From positions 1 to 19,524 of the forward strand of contig JAQUUV010000020.1 in assembly GCA_028693695.1 (NCBI GenBank): DNA of 19,524 nt, given 5' to 3'. The translations under genes and the position numbers were made by a program. Positions within the stretch are counted from its first letter, which is position 1. Each line of letters opens with the position of its first letter. The DNA comes from Syntrophomonas sp. GTDB taxonomy: Bacteria > Bacillota > Syntrophomonadia > Syntrophomonadales > Syntrophomonadaceae. The notes below the pieces were generated by a model. That model worked only from the letters and a program-made list of their open reading frames with translations, was not told the origin of the DNA and ran no database searches. Shown here in pieces: positions 14,010 through 19,524 of this stretch.

Positions 14010-15467
14010 TTGGAAAATGTTAGAGTACGGTTTGCTCCCAGCCCAACCGGGACCTTACATATAGGAGGGGCGCGTACAGCCCTATTTAACTGGCTTTTTG
14101 CCCGCAGTAATAGCGGCCAGCTTATTCTGCGCCTCGAAGATACGGATAGCATAAGGTCTACAGCAGCGTCGGCCGAGGGAATCCTGGAAGGTTTGAGCTG
14201 GCTGGGATTGGATTGGGACGAGGGACCTGACATAGGCGGTCCTTATGGGCCTTACTGTCAGAGTGAACGCCTGTCAATTTACCAACAATTTTTGCAGCAA
14301 CTACTGGATGAAAAGAAGGCATATTATTGCTTCTGCACACCTGATGAAATCAGTAAACAGAGAGAGGAAGCCCATCAGGAAAAGAAAAACTATCTATACA
14401 AAAGAACTTGTAAGTCACTAAGCCCCGAGCAAGTAGCTCTACGTATGGCAGAGGGTTTAAAACCAGTGATCAGGTTGAATGTACCCCGGCAGGGAACTAC
14501 TTTGGTTCATGATCTTATACGAGGTGAGGTTGAGTTTGATAACAGTTTGCTGGATGACTTTATTATAGCCAAATCAGATGGCTGGCCTACCTATAACTTT
14601 GCGGTGGTTGTAGATGACTACACGATGAAGATAAGCCACGTAATTCGTGCTGAAGAGCATTTATCCAATACCCCTAAACAACTACAGGTTTACCAGGCAC
14701 TTGGACTTACCGCCCCCCAATTTGTACATGTCTCTATGATCCTAGCTCCTGACCGCAGCAAACTATCCAAACGTCATGGCGCAACTTCTGTACAGGAATT
14801 TAGAGATGATGGTTACCTTCCCGATGCTTTGGTCAATTATCTGGCGCTTTTAGGCTGGTCGCCTGGTGAAAACGCTGATATTTTACCTCGGGAGCAAATG
14901 CCGAATCTATTTTCGCTAAAAGATGTATCTCTCTCAGCAGCTATCTATGACATAAAAAAACTTGCGTGGATGAATGGCCATTATATAACTGCTGCAAATA
15001 TTGAAGTCATTATAAAACTAGTCGAGGATCAGGCCAAGCTAAAGGGATATCTGACAGCCGATAATAATGAGTATTTTCATAAAGTGATCGACCTGGTACG
15101 TAGTCGAGCTAAAACGGTAAATGAGGTGTTAGATCTAGCCCAATATTTCTTCGAAGAACCGGAAGCCTATGATGAAAAAGGGGTAGATAAATATTTCCGT
15201 AAAGCAGGAAGCCTGGAGAAGCTCACGGCAGTATTGGATCTAGTCAGCCATACCACGATCTTTACTGCTCTCCACCTGGAGGAAGCTACCCGCTTAAAAG
15301 CAGAAACTTTGGGATTGAAAGCAGCCGAATTGATACACCCCTCCCGCTTGGCTCTTACTGGTAGAACTATGACCCCGGGGCTTTTTGAAATCATAGAATT
15401 ATTGGGCAGGAAGACTTCTGCCGAAAGAATTAGTAAAGCTGTCGACTACATAAATAATTTGGCTTAA
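14010..15467 (+). CDS. gltX: Glutamyl-tRNA synthetase
   Basis: A 485-residue class I glutamyl-tRNA synthetase that loads glutamate onto tRNA-Glu and, in most Firmicutes, also onto tRNA-Gln for later amidation by GatCAB. Near the N-terminus is RFAPSPTGTLHIGGARTALF, the HIGH-type ATP site. A Cys-x-Cys site occurs in AYYCFCTPDEI with a later Cys in YLYKRTCKSL, like the zinc site of bacterial GluRS. LSKRHGATSV is the KMSKS loop. The C-terminal helical anticodon-binding domain starts around residue 310. TTG at 14010 is used with AAGGAG about 10 nt upstream. The two tRNA genes directly downstream are its expected substrates. Discriminating or not cannot be decided by eye. Confidence 0.96.
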   Translation: MENVRVRFAPSPTGTLHIGGARTALFNWLFARSNSGQLILRLEDTDSIRSTAASAEGILEGLSWLGLDWDEGPDIGGPYGPYCQSERLSIYQQFLQQLLDEKKAYYCFCTPDEISKQREEAHQEKKNYLYKRTCKSLSPEQVALRMAEGLKPVIRLNVPRQGTTLVHDLIRGEVEFDNSLLDDFIIAKSDGWPTYNFAVVVDDYTMKISHVIRAEEHLSNTPKQLQVYQALGLTAPQFVHVSMILAPDRSKLSKRHGATSVQEFRDDGYLPDALVNYLALLGWSPGENADILPREQMPNLFSLKDVSLSAAIYDIKKLAWMNGHYITAANIEVIIKLVEDQAKLKGYLTADNNEYFHKVIDLVRSRAKTVNEVLDLAQYFFEEPEAYDEKGVDKYFRKAGSLEKLTAVLDLVSHTTIFTALHLEEATRLKAETLGLKAAELIHPSRLALTGRTMTPGLFEIIELLGRKTSAERISKAVDYINNLA

Positions 15468-15490
15468 ATCCCATAAGTTGCGTAAACCTT

Positions 15491-15519
15491 TTGACAATCA
15501 TCGGTACCTGTATTATAAT
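15491..15519 (+). promoter_or_regulatory. Consensus sigma-A promoter of the tRNA pair
   Basis: TTGACA (15491-15496), exactly 17 nt, then TATAAT (15514-15519): both boxes are perfect. It lies 24 nt after gltX and about 30 nt before the first tRNA, so the tRNAs can be made independently of gltX. Confidence 0.92.
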
Positions 15520-15549
15520 ACTTTTTGCGTGAGTAATTTCGCGCTATGA

Positions 15550-15623
15550 AGCCGAATGGTGTAATGGTAGCACGACTGATTCTGGTTCAGTTCGTCAGGG
15601 TTCGAGTCCTTGTTCGGCTGCCA
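15550..15623 (+). tRNA. tRNA-Gln (anticodon CTG)
   Basis: The acceptor arms AGCCGAA and TTCGGCT pair perfectly. The D-arm reads GTGTAATGGTAGCAC. The anticodon stem ACTGA/TCAGT encloses TTCTGGT with anticodon CTG, reading CAG codons. The T-arm is CAGGG-TTCGAGT-CCTTG with one G-T pair. Discriminator G is followed by an encoded CCA (15621-15623). Confidence 0.95.
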
Positions 15624-15626
15624 CTT

Positions 15627-15701
15627 GGCCCCATCGTCTAGCGGTTAGGACGCCGCCCTCTCAAGGCGGAAGCAGGGGTTCGATTCCCCTTGGGGCTACC
15701 A
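15627..15701 (+). tRNA. tRNA-Glu (anticodon CTC)
   Basis: The acceptor arms are GGCCCCA and TGGGGCT (first pair G-T). The D-arm is GTCTAGCGGTTAGGAC. The anticodon stem CCGCC/GGCGG encloses CTCTCAA with anticodon CTC, reading GAG codons. The T-arm is AGGGG-TTCGATT-CCCCT and CCA is encoded. Only 3 nt separate it from tRNA-Gln, so both come from one precursor. Confidence 0.95.
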
Positions 15702-15726
15702 TCCCAAAACCTTATATACAATATTT

Positions 15727-15784
15727 TAGCGTTTTTCCTCCTGCTATTTAAAGCAAGAAAAGGAATGGCGCTATTTTATTTTTG
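15727..15784 (+). terminator. Intrinsic terminator of the tRNA pair
   Basis: 15727-15739 pairs with 15761-15773 in 12 of 13 positions (two of them G-T). A small inner TGC/GCA stem around TATTTAAA sits in the loop. The right arm is followed by a T-rich tract, TTTTATTTTTG (15774-15784). It is 25 nt after tRNA-Glu. Confidence 0.72.
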
Positions 15785-15850
15785 TACATTATGTAATAAA
15801 TCTGGTTTTATAATCATCCATCAGAAGATTTCTCCAATGAAATAAACCTA

Positions 15851-15859
15851 TGGTATAAT
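15851..15859 (+). promoter_or_regulatory. Candidate extended -10 promoter for the sigma-54 activator gene
   Basis: TGGTATAAT provides a TGn extension and a perfect -10 box about 60 nt before the proposed start. No good -35 box is seen at 17-18 nt spacing. Confidence 0.4.
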
Positions 15860-15917
15860 CATGTAACATAGAAAGCCTTGGTGAGGGTTCCGGTTCGTCC
15901 GGGTTAGGAGAGAAGTA

Positions 15918-18362
15918 ATAACGAATAATATAGAAATATCTAATACCAGCCCGCCATTCATTGAATCCGGATTTACTATTATTGAAGCCTCCAGGTTTAT
16001 TCTTAAACATAATCTTGAAGGTGCACAGGTTATTGATACAGGAGGCAATGTTATCGGTTTGCTTACCAGAGTTCACCTGTTGGAAGCAATAGCCGAGGGT
16101 CATCCCCCTGAAACAAATGTCATGGAAATCATGTCATATGAGCCGGAGATGATTAACTTTGTTAACGATTTACAGCTTGAATTAGCAGAATATGAGAGAA
16201 GTCTGTCAATTATCGGGGAACAGAAATCAATTAATTACGATGCAAATAGCTTAATCTGCCGTTTTGCCCAAATATTTCGAAGCAGCAGAAAGCAATGGAA
16301 TGCTTGTTTGAATTCAATATATAACCCTGTAATAACTGTTGATGATAAGGGAAATCTTCAATTTGTTAACAAGGCTGCCGAAAGAATATTCGGCATTTCT
16401 TTTCAAGAGGTATATGGGCTTAATATAAATGAAGTCTTTGATAATTCCAAATTGGCTGATATTGTAAAGAGTGGTCAAACCGAGGCAACCCAAACCATTG
16501 AAGCTGTTGGCAAAACATTTTTATCTAACCGCAGCCCTATTTATGTGGACGGCAAAATTGTTGGAGCGGTATCTGTTCTCCAGGATACTTCAGAACTAGA
16601 AAGTGTTCTACAGGAACTAGCCAATACTAAGAAACTTAATCAACAATTGGATGCTATAATTGAATCTTCATTTGACGGCCTGTATATTACTGACGGAGAG
16701 GGCAATACCTTAAGACTTAACCAGGGTTTCGAACGTATAATGGGTGTCGTTTACGATGAATGTATTGGACGTAATATGAGGGATTTAGTTGATGAAAGTG
16801 TTTTTCCTCGTTCCTGTACTCTCCTTGCGCTTGAACAGGGTTCAAGTGTAACCATATCACTTCAGGCTAAAACAGGAAAAAATGCCCTGGTTACCAGTAC
16901 TCCTATCTATGATGATGGAATTCCCATTCTGGTAGTAACAAATGTACGCGATATTTCTGAATTGAACGAGCTAGAACGTAAATTGGAACATGTTGAAGGC
17001 TTAAGGCGGAAGGAATTAGATGCTATTTTTGAATCTTCATATGATGGCTTGTACATTACTGACGGAGAAGCTAATACCTTGATGCTTAACCAGGGTTTTG
17101 AACGCATTATGGGTGTCAATTCTGCTGAATGCATTGGACGTAATATGAAGGATTTGGTCAAGGAAGGTATTTACTCGGCTTCCGGAACTCTATTGGCCCT
17201 GGAACAAGGTAAGAGTGTAACTATATCCCTACAGGCTAAGACGGGGAAAAATGCCCTGGTTACCAGTACCCCCATTTATGATGATGATGGTCATATTATT
17301 TTGGTGGTTACCAATGTCCGTGATATTACCGAGTTAAATGAATTGCAAGGAAAACTTGAACAACTAGAAGGTCTGAGTCGTTTATATCAGGAAGAACTAC
17401 AAAATCTCAAACTACTGAATTCAAAAAAATGCGTTATTCACTCCCCAAAAATGCAAGAGCTAATGAAGATGGTGGTTCACATTGCATCGGTTGATTCTAC
17501 CGTACTTATTCAGGGTGAATCGGGGGTAGGTAAAGAGCTTATAGCAAATATCCTGTATTCTAATAGTAACCGCAAAAATGGACCTTTTATAAAAATAAAT
17601 TGTGGTGCTATTCCTCATAATTTGATAGAGTCAGAGCTTTTTGGTTACGAACCCGGCGCCTTTACCGGAGCCAGTAAGAAGGGTAAAGCCGGAATGTTTG
17701 AATTGGCCATTGGCGGAATGATATTCCTGGATGAAATTGGTGACCTGCCACTGGATCTACAGGTCAAACTCTTGCGGGTTATTCAGGAAATGGAAATAAC
17801 TCGAATTGGAGCAACTGAACCAACAAAAATTGATGTTAGAATTGTAACAGGAACCAACCGAAACCTATATGAAATGATGGGAAAACATCTATTCAGAAAA
17901 GATTTATATTATCGTTTGAATGTAGTGCCAATTTTTATTCCGCCTTTACGTGAACGCCGGGATGATATCCCCGTATTCAGCAAATATTTTTTGGAGTATT
18001 TTAATCTAAAATATAATATGAAAAAAGAACTGTCTAGCTATGTGCTACAACGGTTTATGAGCTATGACTGGCCCGGAAATGTAAGGGAGCTTGAGAACTT
18101 GATAGAGCGCCTAGTGGTGACAACTATGCATGATACAATTAGTCTATATGATCTGGCTGCATGGTCGAATGTTTTCAAAACTCCTGCTGACATGGAATTG
18201 GAAATTATTCCACTGCAAAGCGCGCTGGAGAATACTGAACGCCAACTACTGCAAAACGCTTTTTCGATCCATAATTCTACTTATGCTGTAGCCCGGGCAT
18301 TGGGTATCAGCCAGCCTACAGTCGTCAGGAAAGCTGCTAAATATGGGATTAAGCGGAGTTAA
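15918..18362 (+). CDS. Sigma-54-dependent activator with CBS motif, three PAS domains, AAA+ and HTH
   Basis: An enhancer-binding protein that would remodel sigma-54 RNA polymerase in response to a cytosolic signal. From an ATA at 15918 it has 814 residues. A single CBS motif (about 14-70) ends VIDTGGNVIGLLTRVHLLEA. PAS1 begins at about 132. PAS2 (from 244) and PAS3 (from 367) are near copies. The AAA+ domain (about 506-735) has Walker A GESGVGKE, an intact GAFTGA loop (from 580) that contacts sigma-54, Walker B MIFLDEIGD and an arginine-finger region FRKDLYYRLNV. A Fis/TyrR-like HTH (STYAVARALGISQPTVVRKA) ends it. There is no ATG/GTG/TTG in frame before TTG 16059, which would cut the CBS motif. 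AGGAG at 15906-15910 is 7 nt before ATA 15918. It converges on the CoA-transferase-like gene. The ligand is unknown. Confidence 0.88.
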   Translation: MTNNIEISNTSPPFIESGFTIIEASRFILKHNLEGAQVIDTGGNVIGLLTRVHLLEAIAEGHPPETNVMEIMSYEPEMINFVNDLQLELAEYERSLSIIGEQKSINYDANSLICRFAQIFRSSRKQWNACLNSIYNPVITVDDKGNLQFVNKAAERIFGISFQEVYGLNINEVFDNSKLADIVKSGQTEATQTIEAVGKTFLSNRSPIYVDGKIVGAVSVLQDTSELESVLQELANTKKLNQQLDAIIESSFDGLYITDGEGNTLRLNQGFERIMGVVYDECIGRNMRDLVDESVFPRSCTLLALEQGSSVTISLQAKTGKNALVTSTPIYDDGIPILVVTNVRDISELNELERKLEHVEGLRRKELDAIFESSYDGLYITDGEANTLMLNQGFERIMGVNSAECIGRNMKDLVKEGIYSASGTLLALEQGKSVTISLQAKTGKNALVTSTPIYDDDGHIILVVTNVRDITELNELQGKLEQLEGLSRLYQEELQNLKLLNSKKCVIHSPKMQELMKMVVHIASVDSTVLIQGESGVGKELIANILYSNSNRKNGPFIKINCGAIPHNLIESELFGYEPGAFTGASKKGKAGMFELAIGGMIFLDEIGDLPLDLQVKLLRVIQEMEITRIGATEPTKIDVRIVTGTNRNLYEMMGKHLFRKDLYYRLNVVPIFIPPLRERRDDIPVFSKYFLEYFNLKYNMKKELSSYVLQRFMSYDWPGNVRELENLIERLVVTTMHDTISLYDLAAWSNVFKTPADMELEIIPLQSALENTERQLLQNAFSIHNSTYAVARALGISQPTVVRKAAKYGIKRS
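16647..17381 (+). repeat. Tandem duplication of a PAS-coding unit
   Basis: Two units of about 365 nt, 16647-17009 and 17016-17381, encode PAS2 and PAS3 plus their linkers. Roughly three quarters of residues agree by eye, and stretches such as SLQAKTGKNALVTSTPIYDD are identical in both, with long runs of identical DNA (for example around 16875-16900 and 17245-17270). The second unit has one extra codon (DDDGH versus DDGI). Confidence 0.9.
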
Positions 18363-18407
18363 TGAGGGAAAGGTCGCTATCCCGTAAATCAGGCTGTGCT
18401 ATTGAAA

Positions 18408-19103
18408 TTAGCGATGTTTGATATTTCTATTTAAATAACTAGTCTTTTGTGCTAGAAAGCTATTCACAATAGTAGACCGACTATATTCTTTTTGTTTACT
18501 ATTTCTGGATGCATATCTCTTGAGAGCCTCATCAGATGGCTTTAAGGGTGCATTACTGCTGGGTACAACATAATTCACCTGGGAAATATGAATACAGTCT
18601 TGATCAGCACCTGACAATCTACAAATGTTTTCGTTTACTTCCAGAATAACGATGTGAGCTATTTGTAGAACCGTTAGGTCAAATGAGGAGTTACCCCATA
18701 ATCCGAAATACCCATCCTTATCCATAGGACTTACCGCAGCCATAAAAATAATATTGGGCAATCGGTTTTTCTTACCCATTATAGAAACCTGCTTGGCTTC
18801 AACTCGTGAAGGCTTTATACTTGTTTCAAAATCCTGAAGGTATTTGGTGAGACTATTAGGATAAATTATGCTTTGTTGGCAAGTTGAGTCTAAGTCACCT
18901 GTATGATAAAAGCAGCCGGTACTTGCACTGCACATTTTTACATCTTGAAGCTCCCCTTTGCGTTGAGCCATAGCAATATCCAAATCACTATAGGAAGATG
19001 CTCCAAAAGCATAATACAACCAATCACCCGATTGTACATTCATTACTGCTTCATCGGCAAATTTCATTTTATTTTGGTATTCAGAAATATATAGTAAACT
19101 CAT
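18408..19103 (-). CDS. N-terminal half of an acetyl-CoA hydrolase/CoA-transferase-like protein
   Basis: A 231-residue protein resembling the first domain of the Cat1/4-hydroxybutyrate (butyryl-CoA:acetate) CoA-transferase family. It starts YQNKMKFADEAVMNVQSGDW, close to the family's usual opening. It then has SPMDKDGYFGLWGNSS, IVILEVNENICRLSG and DCIHISQVNYVVPSSNAPL, the end of the first domain. After that the sequence turns into a basic Ser/Lys/Arg-rich tail and stops. The second domain, which carries the catalytic glutamate and much of the CoA site, is missing, and only 45 nt remain before the neighbouring gene's end. It therefore cannot be a normal transferase: a truncated remnant, or a stand-alone ligand-binding half. 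ATG 19103 is chosen because it begins at the family start, although GGAGG is 13 nt upstream; the open frame extends to 19184. Confidence 0.72.
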   Translation of the reverse strand: MSLLYISEYQNKMKFADEAVMNVQSGDWLYYAFGASSYSDLDIAMAQRKGELQDVKMCSASTGCFYHTGDLDSTCQQSIIYPNSLTKYLQDFETSIKPSRVEAKQVSIMGKKNRLPNIIFMAAVSPMDKDGYFGLWGNSSFDLTVLQIAHIVILEVNENICRLSGADQDCIHISQVNYVVPSSNAPLKPSDEALKRYASRNSKQKEYSRSTIVNSFLAQKTSYLNRNIKHR

Positions 19104-19152
19104 AATATTTTTTGATCCTCCAATATACGGCCCCAGTTTGTATTTGATTTTA

Positions 19153-19186
19153 AATTGAGCGGCACTCATATGAATTCCGCTCAATT
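19153..19186. other. 10-bp inverted repeat upstream of the CoA-transferase-like gene
   Basis: AATTGAGCGG (19153-19162) and CCGCTCAATT (19177-19186) are perfect complements around 14 nt. It is 50 nt upstream of the preferred start at 19103, so it could be an operator or a transcript hairpin; no T-run follows on the minus strand. Confidence 0.5.
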
Positions 19187-19253
19187 AGGACCTGCTTTTT
19201 ACCGGATCTAATATACGCAGTTGGAAACATCGCCTTTTTTTAATGAGACAGCC

Positions 19254-19291
19254 AGCCCGAGTCTCCCGGCGCTAGTCCGGGAGATGGGGCT
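19254..19291 (-). other. Strong hairpin in the 3' region of the acyl-CoA dehydrogenase gene
   Basis: CTCCCGG (19263-19269) pairs with CCGGGAG (19277-19283), and AGCCC (19254-19258) with GGGCT (19287-19291), with a short unpaired stretch between the stems. A second small stem, CCTGCCC/GGGCAGG (19321-19327/19331-19337), lies 11 nt past the dehydrogenase stop. Neither is followed by a T-run on the minus strand, so they may protect the 3' end or act as factor-dependent terminators. Confidence 0.5.
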
Positions 19292-19348
19292 GTTAATGAT
19301 CAGAACGTGAATAATGGCTTCCTGCCCTTGGGGCAGGGTCCATTTGAA

Positions 19349-19524
19349 TTAGATGAACGACGCTTCGGCAATATCAATTGCGCTCTTGTCGGCACCTTTC
19401 ATGGACTTCTCGAATCCGAAGACATCGGTAACATGGTTCATGATATAGAACTTGGCGCTGGCGATTTTGCCCTTGTAGAAATTGGCATCGAAGTGGTCAT
19501 CGCCCAGTTCGGCCAGCTTCTTAG
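19349..19524 (-). CDS. Acyl-CoA dehydrogenase, C-terminal fragment (5' part off the window)
   Basis: The last 57 residues of a protein whose end matches the extra C-terminal domain found in long acyl-CoA dehydrogenases. DANFYKGKIASAKFYIMNHV corresponds to the family's F-Y-x-GK-x-A-x-A-x-F-F helix. It ends KSAIDIAEASFI. Such enzymes catalyse the first, FAD-dependent step of beta-oxidation. Codon choice here is strongly biased (AAG, GGC, GCC, ATC) and more GC-rich than the neighbouring genes, as in highly expressed genes. The FAD and substrate domains lie outside, so chain-length preference cannot be judged. It is on the same strand as and upstream of the CoA-transferase-like gene, 245 nt apart. 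Confidence 0.75.
   Translation of the reverse strand, partial: KKLAELGDDHFDANFYKGKIASAKFYIMNHVTDVFGFEKSMKGADKSAIDIAEASFI

Noticed and set aside
16059..16061. TTG 16059 as the true start of the sigma-54 activator
   Set aside because: It would cut through a recognisable CBS motif, and the nearest GGAGG (16041-16045) is 13 nt away.
15789..16103. Minus-strand frames in the spacer before the sigma-54 activator
   Set aside because: They overlap the coding CBS motif on the plus strand and show no family resemblance.
1..19524. CRISPR array, prophage or transposase gene
   Set aside because: No regularly spaced direct repeats, integrase, phage structural gene or transposase frame was seen; the only repeats are the palindromes, the PAS duplication and short local repeats.

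Overview
The window reads as the chromosome of an endospore-forming, motile, low-to-moderate GC member of the Clostridia. The evidence is Gram-positive style Shine-Dalgarno sites with frequent TTG/GTG starts, the ylm/sepF/divIVA division cluster, YunB and YlmC sporulation-type proteins, flagellar rod genes, a CoA-transferase-like gene and an acyl-CoA dehydrogenase. Together these fit a fatty-acid-oxidising, Syntrophomonas-like bacterium; that placement is inference, not a database match.

Layout. 1-550 (minus) is the N-terminal part of an amino-acid ABC transporter lipoprotein. It is separated from a plus-strand DMT-family exporter (883-1761) by a 121-nt near-perfect palindrome. From 10345 down to 1794 runs one long, tightly packed minus-strand series: pgeF, phoB-like, phoR-like, HlyD-like, yggS, sepF, proC, yggT, a U32-family protein, divIVA, yggU. 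This is the ylmD-ylmE-sepF-ylmG-divIVA division cluster of Firmicutes with a two-component system, a HlyD-like protein, proC and a U32 gene inserted, and with ylmH not present. nrdR and ylmC lie just upstream on the same strand. They are separated from pgeF by a divergent DUF2007-like small gene and a second palindrome that shares a 14-nt core with the first.

11876-13088 (plus) is a two-gene flagellar rod unit (flgG, rod-binding FlgJ-type) ended by a clear intrinsic terminator, facing yunB (minus). 14010-15467 (plus) is gltX, followed by an independently promoted pair of tRNA genes, tRNA-Gln(CTG) and tRNA-Glu(CTC), with a terminator. The last part is metabolic and regulatory: a sigma-54 activator with one CBS motif and three PAS domains (two of them a recent tandem duplication). 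It converges on a CoA-transferase-like gene that has only the N-terminal half of the family, and on the C-terminus of an acyl-CoA dehydrogenase.

Most notable points: (a) the reading frame of the sigma-54 activator is conserved-looking upstream of every ATG/GTG/TTG, and the only well-placed start behind its ribosome binding site is ATA at 15918; (b) the half-length CoA-transferase beside it; (c) two related long palindromes resembling REP-type elements; (d) a PhoR-like kinase with no membrane segment. I found no CRISPR array, no transposase gene and no clear new defence system.
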